Assembly: GCF_029910095.1 (NCBI RefSeq)
Contig: NZ_CP094526.1
Span: 8,260,501 to 8,324,500 of the forward strand
DNA length: 64,000 nt
Direction of reading: 5' to 3'
From: Bradyrhizobium sp. ISRA464
GTDB taxonomy: Bacteria; Pseudomonadota; Alphaproteobacteria; Rhizobiales; Xanthobacteraceae
How positions within the stretch are numbered: position 1 is the stretch's first letter; each line of letters starts with the position of its first letter. Of this stretch, positions 56,376 to 64,000 are shown piece by piece. The position numbers were made by a program, and so were the translations under genes. The notes beneath the pieces were generated by a model. It worked only from the letters and a program-made list of their open reading frames with translations. It searched no databases and had not been told where the DNA came from.

Positions 56376-56699
56376 ATGAAACGTTCCGTCGCAGCCCTCG
56401 TCTCAGCCGGCTCGCTGCTGTTCTCGGTCGCGGCCTTTGCGCAATCCACGACAAGTCCGGCCCCCGCCGCGCCGGCACAAGCGGCGGCCCCTGCGCAGGA
56501 CAACACCGCGACGGCTCCCGTACCCGGCGCGAAGCGCGCGGCCTGCCAGAGCACGGCGCAGGCCTTGAAGGGCCAGGAGAGGCGTGACCAGATGCAGCTC
56601 TGCATGGCGCAGGCGCGGCTCGATTGCCTGAAGCAGGCCGTGGCTCAGAAGATCGTCGGCCCGCAGCGCAAGGATTTCGTGAAGAGCTGCGCGAGCTAA
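56376..56699 (+). CDS. Small secreted protein with PsiF-like cysteine repeats
   Basis: Protein of 107 aa. A Sec signal peptide (KRSVAALVSAGSLLFSVAAF, cleaved near AFA-QS) is followed by a Pro/Ala-rich linker and two short repeats with a Cys at each end: CQSTAQALKGQERRDQMQLC and CLKQAVAQKIVGPQRKDFVK ending SC. Spacing and the KG..R..F/M..C pattern resemble PsiF repeats, a phosphate-starvation-linked family of unknown function. ATG 56376 has GTGGAGG 5 bases upstream. The MoxR gene follows 144 bp later. Confidence 0.7.
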   Translation: MKRSVAALVSAGSLLFSVAAFAQSTTSPAPAAPAQAAAPAQDNTATAPVPGAKRAACQSTAQALKGQERRDQMQLCMAQARLDCLKQAVAQKIVGPQRKDFVKSCAS

Positions 56700-56842
56700 A
56701 CCTCACAGCCGTATTGCGCTCGGCGGAATACGCCGGAACCATGCGCCAACCCCGCGCTGTTGCGGGCCAAACGAGCCTTGTGCTTTGCCCGCAACGGGGG
56801 CAGAACAGGTTCGAGTTCAAGGCAAATTCGGAGCTGATCCTC

Positions 56843-57790
56843 GTGGCTGACACTAGGCCCACCGCCTCGATCGAGGCCGTGGAAGGCGGCCTCGCCGCGC
56901 AAGGCTATATTGCAAGCCGGCAGATCGCGACCGCGGTCTATCTGTCGCAGCAGATCGAGAAGCCGATCCTGGTCGAAGGCCCCGCCGGCGTCGGCAAGAC
57001 CGAGCTGGCAAAAGCCATCGCGGCCTGGCGCGGCATGAAGATGATCCGGCTGCAGTGCTATGAGGGCCTCGACGAGGCCAAGGCGCTGTACGAGTGGAAG
57101 TATGCCAAGCAGCTGCTCTACACCCAGATCCTGAAGGACAAGCTCGGCGAGGTGCTCGGCGGCGCGCAGACATTGCATGCAGCGCTCGACCAGCTCCACA
57201 CCTTCGGCGATGTGTTCTTTTCCAAGGAGTTCGTCGAGCCGCGCCCGCTGTTGCAGGCGCTCGAGCAGCCCGCCGGCTGCGTGCTCCTGATCGACGAGAT
57301 CGACAAGTCCGACGCGGAATTCGAATCGCTGCTGCTGGAGATCCTCTCGGACTTCCAGGTCACCATCCCCGAGCTCGGCACAGTGTCGGCGGTCGCGCCG
57401 CCAACCGTGATCCTGACCTCGAACAGCGAGCGCGATCTCGGCGATGCCTTGAAGCGGCGCTGCCTGCATCTGCATATCGGCTTCCCCGAGCAGAAGCTGG
57501 AGGAGCGCATCGTGGAAAGCCGCGTGCCCGGCATCTCGCAGACCCTGCGTAAGCAGATGGTCAGCTTCATCCACGAGATCCGCAGCCTCGACCTGAAGAA
57601 GCTGCCCTCGGTCAGCGAAGCGATCGACTGGGCGCGTGTGCTGGTGCTGCTGGAGACAAACGAGCTCAATCATGAGATCGTCAAGGACACGCTCAACGTG
57701 CTCCTGAAATACGAGGCCGACATCGAGGCCGCGACGCCCCAGATCTCGACCTTCATCGCCAAGGCGTCGCGGCAAGGCGTGTTCAGCTAA
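56843..57790 (+). CDS. MoxR-family AAA+ ATPase (CoxD-like)
   Basis: AAA+ ATPase of 315 aa. Walker A is VEGPAGVGKTELA (about residue 46), Walker B CVLLIDEIDKS, sensor 1 VILTSNSERDL, and the arginine-finger region ALKRRCLHLHIGFPE. Members act as chaperones that help insert metal cofactors or assemble complexes and usually work with a VWA partner, which follows 5 bases later. GTG 56843 has GGAG upstream and begins just before the domain; the longer open frame overlapping the PsiF-like gene is not supported. Confidence 0.9.
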   Translation: MADTRPTASIEAVEGGLAAQGYIASRQIATAVYLSQQIEKPILVEGPAGVGKTELAKAIAAWRGMKMIRLQCYEGLDEAKALYEWKYAKQLLYTQILKDKLGEVLGGAQTLHAALDQLHTFGDVFFSKEFVEPRPLLQALEQPAGCVLLIDEIDKSDAEFESLLLEILSDFQVTIPELGTVSAVAPPTVILTSNSERDLGDALKRRCLHLHIGFPEQKLEERIVESRVPGISQTLRKQMVSFIHEIRSLDLKKLPSVSEAIDWARVLVLLETNELNHEIVKDTLNVLLKYEADIEAATPQISTFIAKASRQGVFS

Positions 57791-57795
57791 CCCGG

Positions 57796-59172
57796 ATGCG
57801 CGAGAACCTGCATCGCTTCTTTCGTGCGGCGCGAGGAGCCGGGGTCCGGGTCTCGCCCGCCGAAAGCATCGATGCGATGCGCGCGGTGGCCAAGATCGGC
57901 TTCACCGACCGCGCGATCCTGCGCGACACCTTCCTGCTGACGCTTGCCAAGACCCAGGACGAGAAGCGCGCGCTCGGCGATTGCTTCGATCTGTTCTTCA
58001 GCCAGCCCGAGCCGCAGCAGGACAGCAGCGAACAGAGCAAGTCGGACGACAACGATGAGTCGGGCGCCAATCCGTCGGCCGATGCCCACGGCGACACCAG
58101 CGGCGGCGCCGCGAACGAGAATATCGGGCCGCTGGCGCAGATGCTGCTGTCGCAGGACCGCAGCGCGATCTCGACCGCGGTCGCCAACGCCTCGGGCGCG
58201 GCGTTACTGTCTGACATCCGCTATTTCACCCAGCGCGGCATCTTCCAGACCCGCATCCTCGACGCGATGGGCATCCAACGTCTGCGCGACGACATCGACG
58301 AACTGACCGCGAGCAATCTCGCGCTCGCCGAGCGGCTGCAGGACGCGCTCAACGGCCTGCGCGGCGCGGTGCGAGACGCGGTCTCGCAGGCGCTTCTGTT
58401 GTACGGCCGCGAGGAGGCGGAGAACCTGCGCAACGAGATCCTGCGCAACGCGCCGCTGGCGCGGATCGAGCCGCGCCAGGTCGAGCAGATGCGCACGCTG
58501 ATCCGCCAGATCGCGCGCCGCCTGCGCGAGCGCTACTCCAAACCGCGCAAGCGGCAGCGCCGCGGCCACCTCGACGTCCGCCGCACGCTGCGGCGAAACG
58601 CAGCCTGGGGCGGCGTGCCCTTCCTGACCGCCTGGAAGCGCAAGCACCGCGACCGGCCGAAGATCGTGGCGCTGTGCGACGTCTCCGGCTCGGTCGCGCG
58701 GGTCTCGGACTTCTTCCTGCTTCTGATCCACAGCTTGCACGAGGTCGTGGACGACGTCCGCTCGTTCGCCTTCTCCGGGCACCTGATCGAGGTCAGCCGC
58801 ATCCTCGAAACCAAATCGCCGGAAGAGGCGATGAAGGAGATCATGGCCAAGGTCGGCTTCGGCTCGTCCGACTACGGCAATTCATTCGCCGATTTCGAGG
58901 ATGAGTGGATGAGCACGGTGACGCCGCAGACCACCGTGATCGTGCTCGGCGACGCCCGCAGCAACAATCTCGATCCGCGCGCCGACATCCTGCGCCGCAT
59001 CGGCGAACGCTCCAAGCGGCTGGTGTGGCTCAACCCCGAGGGACGCATGACCTGGGGCTTCGGGGACTCGGAGATGCCGCGCTATGCAACCTTCTGCAGC
59101 GTGGTGCGCCAATGCTCCACCGCCAAGCAGCTCGAACGCGCCGTCTCCGACATCGTGGCGACGTATCAATAG
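57796..59172 (+). CDS. VWA domain protein (CoxE-like), MoxR partner
   Basis: Cytoplasmic protein of 458 aa. The N-terminal helical domain (LHRFFRAARGAGVRVSPAES) is followed by an acidic low-complexity linker (about residues 70-110, rich in D/E/S/Q), a coiled segment with basic PRKRQRRGHLDVRRTLRRNA, and a C-terminal VWA domain whose MIDAS is ALCDVSGSVA. GDARSNNLDPRADIL is late in the domain. This is the CoxE/YehP-type layout. Paired with the MoxR ATPase as a probable two-component chaperone; no CO dehydrogenase genes are adjacent, but a molybdopterin enzyme operon lies 2 kb away. Confidence 0.9.
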   Translation: MRENLHRFFRAARGAGVRVSPAESIDAMRAVAKIGFTDRAILRDTFLLTLAKTQDEKRALGDCFDLFFSQPEPQQDSSEQSKSDDNDESGANPSADAHGDTSGGAANENIGPLAQMLLSQDRSAISTAVANASGAALLSDIRYFTQRGIFQTRILDAMGIQRLRDDIDELTASNLALAERLQDALNGLRGAVRDAVSQALLLYGREEAENLRNEILRNAPLARIEPRQVEQMRTLIRQIARRLRERYSKPRKRQRRGHLDVRRTLRRNAAWGGVPFLTAWKRKHRDRPKIVALCDVSGSVARVSDFFLLLIHSLHEVVDDVRSFAFSGHLIEVSRILETKSPEEAMKEIMAKVGFGSSDYGNSFADFEDEWMSTVTPQTTVIVLGDARSNNLDPRADILRRIGERSKRLVWLNPEGRMTWGFGDSEMPRYATFCSVVRQCSTAKQLERAVSDIVATYQ

Positions 59173-59184
59173 GTTTGAGGTTGT

Positions 59185-59534
59185 CTAGACCGTGGCGTCG
59201 ACGGTCAGCCAGTCGCGGAATAGCCAACCGACGAACGAGATCAGGGTCAGCGCGATCGCCGCAGAAATGCTGACGAGTTTGATCGTCGTGATCGCCTTCA
59301 ACATCGGGACCGTCCGCTCCGTCCCGTTCGGATCGCCGCGCAACAGCAGCCACGCCAGCAGGCGTCCTCGATCAGGTCGCTGAGGAGATAGACCGCCGGC
59401 AGCAAAAGGCCGAGCCATTCGACGGACGGATCGAGCTGCTTGATCCAGTGCGCCGATGCCGCGCCCATCGAGCCCGCAAGCGCCAGCATGACGATCAGAT
59501 CGAGCGGGAACAGGATCGGACAGATATACTTCAT
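59185..59534 (-). pseudogene. Small membrane protein interrupted by a frameshift
   Basis: Two overlapping minus-strand frames join into one sensible protein of about 116 aa. Frame 1 (from 59534) reads MKYICPILFPLDLIVMLALA, then LGLLLPAVYLLSDLIEDA. Frame 2 continues LAWLLLRGDPNGTERTVPML and ISAAIALTLISFVGWLF, ending at 59185. Loss of one base near 59363-59367 (within an expected D-A-L-L-A-W) accounts for the shift. About three hydrophobic helices; family not recognised. It could be a real pseudogene or an assembly error. Confidence 0.65.
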
Positions 59535-59748
59535 CCGAAGATCTGACGTGACGAGTTCGCCGAGCTGGGCGCCACGGATTGCCGCAAGCAGACGCGTGCC
59601 GACAACGTGCGGCCGGGCGGTGGGAGCCTGTGTTCCAACCGACAAGGTGCGGCCCGTGTAACACAACATCCTTCAATTAAAGATTGAATCCCGAGCGCAT
59701 CCTGGCTTACATAGGCGCGAGAATTCACGGCGACCGCAGGGGCTACGG

Positions 59749-60969
59749 ATGCCGAAGGATATTGTGATTTGTTGCGACGGCACCGGCAACGAGATCGGCG
59801 CCAATATTTCCAACATTCTGAAGCTGTTTCGCGTTACCGAGAAGAACGGCCGGCAGCGAATCTATTATCATCCCGGTCTCGGCACGATCGGCCTGCAGAG
59901 CGCCTGGGGGCGCTTCAAGCAGCAGGTACGCGGCGTGCTCGGGCTTGCCACCGGCGCAGGCCTCGACGAGGACACGCTCGGCGCCTACGTCTTTTTGTGC
60001 AGAACCTGGGAGCCGGGCGACCGGGTCTGGCTGTTCGGCTTCAGCCGAGGTGCCTACACGGTGCGCGTGCTGGCGGCCTTCATCCATGTGATGGGCCTCT
60101 TGCCGGTCGATCAACTCGACCTCGCCGGCTACGCGTTCAGCTCTTACAAAAAAGCCAGTTCGGACAGCCAGAGGTCCGACGGCACCTTCGACCCGGAGCC
60201 CTTGAAGGAGGCCTGGCATTTCAGCCAGATCGCCGGCGGCCGCAACATCGACATCGAATTCGTCGGGGTCTGGGATACGGTGGCCTCGATCATCGTGCCG
60301 CGGCAGGACAACTTCCTGTTCGATCTGCAGACGCTGCTGTTCACCCGCACCAATTCGAGCGTCAAGCGATTCCGCCAAGCGATCTCGATCGACGAGCGGC
60401 GGCGCATGTTTCGCCTCAACCGCTGGATCGAGCCGCAGAAATACCGGTCGGATCCGTTCGATCCAGCAACGGAAGTGGACCAGGACATCCGTCAGGTCTG
60501 GTTCGCCGGCGTTCACTCCGACGTCGGCGGCGGCTATCCGGAAGATCAGAGCGGAGCATCGAAGTTTCCGCTGATATGGATGCTCGTGCAGGCCAAGGCT
60601 GCCGGGCTCACCGTGGACCAGGCGCTGATCGATCATCTCGCCTGGGGGCTGCCACTGCCGCCACACAAGCACGAATATGTGCCGCCAAGCGCGACGGCGC
60701 CGTTGCATAATTCGCTGACGGCCGCCTGGAAGATCCTTGAGTGGATTCCAAAGAGCGCCAAATGGAAGGAATGGCCCGAGCGAAAATCCTTCCTCGGCTT
60801 CTATCTGCCGCGCGGTGAGCCGCGACCGATTCCGGAAGGGGCGACCATCCATGCTTCGGTGCTGGAGCGCATGGAGAAGGATCCGACCTACCGGCCGATC
60901 AACCTGCCGAAGACCTACAAGGTCGAGCCACTGACGCCGCCACCGGCGCCACCCGTTCCAACGGTCTGA
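59749..60969 (+). CDS. DUF2235 alpha/beta-hydrolase (Tle1-like phospholipase fold)
   Basis: Protein of 406 aa. It opens DIVICCDGTGNEIGANISNI, typical of DUF2235. The nucleophile motif is LFGFSRGAYTVR (Ser near residue 102), followed by IEFVGVWDTVASI and FAGVHSDVGGGYPED, which bring the Asp and His of the triad. The tail is proline-rich. Relatives include type VI secretion phospholipase effectors, but no T6SS, VgrG or immunity gene is nearby and there is no signal peptide, so a housekeeping or unknown hydrolase role is as likely. Confidence 0.85.
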   Translation: MPKDIVICCDGTGNEIGANISNILKLFRVTEKNGRQRIYYHPGLGTIGLQSAWGRFKQQVRGVLGLATGAGLDEDTLGAYVFLCRTWEPGDRVWLFGFSRGAYTVRVLAAFIHVMGLLPVDQLDLAGYAFSSYKKASSDSQRSDGTFDPEPLKEAWHFSQIAGGRNIDIEFVGVWDTVASIIVPRQDNFLFDLQTLLFTRTNSSVKRFRQAISIDERRRMFRLNRWIEPQKYRSDPFDPATEVDQDIRQVWFAGVHSDVGGGYPEDQSGASKFPLIWMLVQAKAAGLTVDQALIDHLAWGLPLPPHKHEYVPPSATAPLHNSLTAAWKILEWIPKSAKWKEWPERKSFLGFYLPRGEPRPIPEGATIHASVLERMEKDPTYRPINLPKTYKVEPLTPPPAPPVPTV

Positions 60970-60972
60970 CGC

Positions 60973-63198
60973 CTACGCGTCGATCGCCTCCTTGATGCGC
61001 TTGCGGCTGAGCGGCAGGTCGCGCAGCCGCTTTCCCGTCGCATGGGCGATGGCGTTGGCGAGCGACGCGGCAGCCGGCCCCTGCCCGGTCTCGCCGGCGC
61101 CGAGGAAGGGCTGGCCGGGGCGGTTGATGATGTGGACGTCGATACGGTCGGGTACCGCACTGAAACGCAGGATCGGATAGGTCTGCCAGTCAATGCTGGT
61201 GATCCTGGCCTCGTCGAAGCTGACGCTTTCATACAGCGTCCAGCTCGAGGACTGCACGATCGCGCCTTCGATCTGGTTGGTGATCCCGTCAGGATTGACG
61301 ACCTGCCCGGCATCGACGGCGGCGACCGCGCGCACCAGCCGCGCGCGGCCGGTCTCGCGATCGACCTCCACCTCGGAGGCGATGGCGCAATAAGCGGCGA
61401 GATTCTTGTAGCGCGCGAACGCAAAGCCGTAGCCGCGGTTCGGCGGCGCCGTCTGGCCGGGCTTCCAACCGAACCCCTCGGCCGCCTTCTCGATCACCGC
61501 GCGGCCGCGCGGGTCGTCGAGATGTTTCAGGCGGAATTCGACCGGGTCGGTTGCGGCGAGACCGGCCAGTTCATCCATGAAGCTCTCGAGCGAGAACACG
61601 TTGTGATAGGCGCCGAGCGCACGCATCGCGGAGATCCGTAGCGGCATCGCCGGGATGAAGTGATGCACCACATGCGCGTTCGGAAAATTGTAGAGCGGGA
61701 TCGCATTGCGATCGCCGCCGCCCTCCGGCAGCGGTAGCGGCTTCGGCGCGGGCACCGCAAAGGCTCGCGCCATGTGCTGGGCCGCGAGCAGCGCGCCGGC
61801 GCCGCCCGGCCGCATCGAATGCGTGTTGCTCCACACCGCAAAATTCCAGTCGGCGATCCTGCCGCTCGCGTCGAGCGAGGCGCTCAGCTTGGTCACCATC
61901 GCCGGACCATAGGGCTCCCAGCCGTGTTCCTGCTCGCGCATCCACTGCAGCCGCACCGGACGCCCGGGAAGCGCGCGGGCAATCAGCGCGGCGTCGGCTG
62001 CGGCATCGTCGGCACCGTTGTGGCCGTAGCAGCCGGAGCCTTCGGTATGGATCAAGCGGACGCTCTCCGGTGGCAGGCCGAGCATCTCGGCGATCGCCTG
62101 GCGGTCGGGATAGACGCCTTGCGTGTGCGTCCACACGGTCATGGTGCCGTCGACGAAATGGGCGACCGCGCAGGAGGGCCCGATCGAGCCATGCGACTGG
62201 TAGGGCCGCGTATAGGTGGCCTCGAGCGCCTTCGTGCCGCTCACCGATGGATTGCTGCGCTGGAGGATCGTGAAATCCTGCGACGGCAGCGCGGTCAGCG
62301 CGCTTGCCATATCGTTCTGGTTCGGAAGCTTTGCTCTCTCTTGCCACTTCGCGACGGCGGCCAGCGCCTGCATCGCCTTGATCGCCGCAAACTCCTTCTC
62401 CGCCACCACGGCGAGAAAATTGCCGTCGCGCATTACCCGCACCACGCCGGGCATCTTCTCGATTGCGGAAGTGTCGCATTCGGTCAGTTGCGCGCCATAG
62501 CTCGGCGGCCGCACCACGCGCGCGTGCACCATGCCGAGGAGCCGCATGTCCTGCACATAGGCCGCGCCGCCCGTGACCTTCGCCGGGATATCGACGCGCG
62601 GTACCGGTTGGCCCATTACCTTGAAGCTTGCCGGATCCTTAAGGCTCGACACCGGCTGCGCCTGGACGTGCAGGATGTTCGCGGCGACAAGCTCGCCATA
62701 GCTCAGCCGCCGACCGTCGGGCGCGACGACCGCCGCATTCTCCGTCCGCAACCCGTCGGCGGGGAGCCCGAACCGTCGTGCGGCTTCCGCGATCAGCAGC
62801 GCGCGCGCCTGCGCCGCAGCGTTCAGGATCGCGGTGCCGCTGTCCTGCATCGAGTGGCTGCCGGCGGTGTAGCCTTCGTTCGCCGTGAGCCTGGTGTCCG
62901 CGGTGATCACCTTCAGCGCATCGAAGGGGACATCGAGCTGTTCGGCAGCGATCTGCTGGAACGCGGTCCTGAAGCCCTGACCGAGTTCGGCCTTGCCGGT
63001 GAACGCCGTGATACGGCCGTCGGCATCGATGCGAATCCAGGAATCCAGATAGGGCGAGGTCGCGAGGCTGCCGGGCAGCTTCGGCCTACTACCCGCCCTC
63101 TGCTCCTGCGCCGCCGCAGGGCGCAGCGCAAAGCTGATGATCAGCGCGCCGCCACCGGCCAGCACGCTGCGGCGATCGAGGATCACGGGCGCGTTCAT
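60973..63198 (-). CDS. Molybdopterin-binding dehydrogenase large subunit (IorB/aldehyde oxidoreductase type)
   Basis: Xanthine-oxidase-family molybdenum subunit of 741 aa. The N-terminus DRRSVLAGGGALIISFALRP looks like a Tat signal, so the enzyme probably works in the periplasm. Later come TGKAELGQGFRTAFQQIAAE, the conserved SGCYGHNGADDAAADAALIA, a RALGAYHNVFSLESFMDEL segment and GAGETGQGPAAASLANAIAH with the active-site glutamate. The separated N-terminal half and single chain match isoquinoline 1-oxidoreductase beta and related membrane-linked aldehyde dehydrogenases. Its ATG overlaps the 2Fe-2S gene's stop by 4 bases. Substrate unknown. Confidence 0.92.
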   Translation of the reverse strand: MNAPVILDRRSVLAGGGALIISFALRPAAAQEQRAGSRPKLPGSLATSPYLDSWIRIDADGRITAFTGKAELGQGFRTAFQQIAAEQLDVPFDALKVITADTRLTANEGYTAGSHSMQDSGTAILNAAAQARALLIAEAARRFGLPADGLRTENAAVVAPDGRRLSYGELVAANILHVQAQPVSSLKDPASFKVMGQPVPRVDIPAKVTGGAAYVQDMRLLGMVHARVVRPPSYGAQLTECDTSAIEKMPGVVRVMRDGNFLAVVAEKEFAAIKAMQALAAVAKWQERAKLPNQNDMASALTALPSQDFTILQRSNPSVSGTKALEATYTRPYQSHGSIGPSCAVAHFVDGTMTVWTHTQGVYPDRQAIAEMLGLPPESVRLIHTEGSGCYGHNGADDAAADAALIARALPGRPVRLQWMREQEHGWEPYGPAMVTKLSASLDASGRIADWNFAVWSNTHSMRPGGAGALLAAQHMARAFAVPAPKPLPLPEGGGDRNAIPLYNFPNAHVVHHFIPAMPLRISAMRALGAYHNVFSLESFMDELAGLAATDPVEFRLKHLDDPRGRAVIEKAAEGFGWKPGQTAPPNRGYGFAFARYKNLAAYCAIASEVEVDRETGRARLVRAVAAVDAGQVVNPDGITNQIEGAIVQSSSWTLYESVSFDEARITSIDWQTYPILRFSAVPDRIDVHIINRPGQPFLGAGETGQGPAAASLANAIAHATGKRLRDLPLSRKRIKEAIDA

Positions 63199-63686
63199 CG
63201 CTGGCTCCCGTCGCTCGCGGCATCAGCCGTGTCGATCAGGCGCGCGGCGCGATGCACGGCGCGCAGGATGCGCATATGGGTGCCGCAACGGCAGAGATTC
63301 GATTCCAACTCGGCACGGATCTGCGCATCGGTCGGCTTCGGATTGCGCAGCAACAGCGCCTGCGCGCGCATCATCATCCCCGCGATGCAGTAGCCGCATT
63401 GCGCCGCCTGCTCCTCCATGAAGGCGCGCTGGATCGGCGCCGGCGCTGCCACGGTGCCGAGCCCTTCGAGCGTCGTCACCTGCTTGCCCTCGAGCAGAAC
63501 CAGCGGCGTGACACAGGACAGCACCGCCTTGCCATCGACGATCACCGTGCAGGCGCCGCACTGCCCGAGCCCGCAGCCGAACTTGGCCGCATTCAGCCCG
63601 AGGTCGTCGCGCAGCACATACAGCAGCGGAGTATCCGGGTCGGCTTCGACCCGATGGTCCCCGCCATTGACCTTCAATGTCATCAT
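63195..63686 (-). CDS. 2Fe-2S subunit of the molybdopterin dehydrogenase (IorA type)
   Basis: Electron-transfer subunit of 163 aa. The plant-type 2Fe-2S cluster ligands are in GCGLGQCGAC and the following VLSC. The second cluster's are in AQCGYCIAG and NLCRCGTH. The start ATG 63686 overlaps the cytochrome gene's stop (ATGA), with GGGAGG 5 bases upstream. It has no signal peptide, so it is probably carried across the membrane together with the Tat-signal-bearing large subunit. It passes electrons from the Mo centre to the cytochrome. Confidence 0.94.
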   Translation of the reverse strand: MMTLKVNGGDHRVEADPDTPLLYVLRDDLGLNAAKFGCGLGQCGACTVIVDGKAVLSCVTPLVLLEGKQVTTLEGLGTVAAPAPIQRAFMEEQAAQCGYCIAGMMMRAQALLLRNPKPTDAQIRAELESNLCRCGTHMRILRAVHRAARLIDTADAASDGSQR

Positions 63687-64000
63687 GGCTTGCCTCCCGG
63701 TTTGGGGTTGGCCGGCGCGTCGCGCGCATCGGGCGACGCCGCAAGCGAAACGGCTTGGCTGGCGCGCGCATCGCGCACGGTCTTGTCGAGATCGCTCCAG
63801 GCCGGCTGCTTGCCGAAGCGGGCGCGCAGATAGTTCAGCAAGGCGACCATCTGCGCATCATCCATGCTGGCGGCAAACCCGGGCATGATCGGGCTGTGCT
63901 CGCCCTCGACGCCCGAGACGCCGGACAGCACGGTGTTGATGAGATTGCGCGGAGCGGGGCTCGCGATCGCCGTGCTGAGCGCGAGATTGACGCCGCCATA
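63683..64000 (-). CDS. Cytochrome c subunit of the molybdopterin dehydrogenase (runs off the right edge)
   Basis: Only the C-terminal 105 codons are in the window. The frame stays open to base 64000. PRNLINTVLSGVSG, then HSPIMPGFAASMDDAQMVAL and LNYLRARF form the end of a class I cytochrome c domain, with the Met haem ligand in PIMPGF. This is how the third haem domain of multihaem alcohol/aldehyde dehydrogenase cytochromes ends. A Pro/Asp/Ala-rich tail follows. No CxxCH motif is visible because it lies further upstream. It heads the operon and would pass electrons to the respiratory chain. Confidence 0.85.
   Translation of the reverse strand, partial: YGGVNLALSTAIASPAPRNLINTVLSGVSGVEGEHSPIMPGFAASMDDAQMVALLNYLRARFGKQPAWSDLDKTVRDARASQAVSLAASPDARDAPANPKPGGKP

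Overview
The window looks like chromosomal DNA of a Bradyrhizobium-type soil alphaproteobacterium. It has high GC, strongly GC3-biased codons, many solute-binding proteins and acyl-CoA enzymes, and several short palindromic repeat families in the gaps that I recognise from Bradyrhizobium/Rhodopseudomonas genomes. I see no tRNA, rRNA, CRISPR array, prophage or replication origin. Family assignments come from reading the translations; no database search was run.

1-11.2 kb: a CLC-type chloride channel (5' end outside the window), an N-acyl-D-amino-acid deacylase-type amidohydrolase, an MFS transporter, an exported methyltransferase-like protein, an AttE/AttFG/AttH-like export operon (ATPase, FtsX-type permease, Tat-exported lipocalin-like protein) and a MAPEG protein. 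11.2-19.3 kb: a solute-binding protein, an AcrAB/MexAB-type RND pump operon, and a complete IS1182-family element upstream of the pump. 19.3-30.6 kb: a large hairpin-rich repeat, then maleylacetate reductase, acyl-CoA ligase, a DUF2270 membrane protein and a TfdA/TauD dioxygenase, followed by a five-gene peptide/nickel-type ABC transporter.

30.6-47.1 kb is a catabolic island. One leftward unit carries a beta-keto acid cleavage enzyme, an acyl-CoA ligase and both subunits of a biotin-dependent acyl-CoA carboxylase (geranyl/methylcrotonyl type). A second leftward unit carries three acyl-CoA dehydrogenases (one closely resembling citronellyl-CoA dehydrogenase AtuD) and a GST. Two solute-binding proteins and another ligase point rightward, and an AraC-type regulator sits between the units. 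The two divergent promoter regions share the same 16-17 bp half-site arranged as an inverted pair (36970-37033 and 44068-44135), which I interpret as a common operator.

47.1-64 kb: a DUF1614 membrane protein; an XRE regulator divergent from a Gram-negative sortase system (VIT/VWA substrate with an LPKTATD sorting signal, frameshifted here, plus a class GN sortase); an ADP-forming acyl-CoA synthetase; a trypsin-like protease divergent from a HAD phosphatase; a PsiF-like secreted protein; a MoxR ATPase/CoxE-like VWA pair; a frameshifted small membrane protein; a DUF2235 hydrolase; and a cytochrome c / 2Fe-2S / molybdopterin dehydrogenase operon running off the right edge.

Two single-base frameshifts and one ATP-binding gene without a normal start codon fall in otherwise well-conserved genes. 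They could be real lesions or assembly errors.
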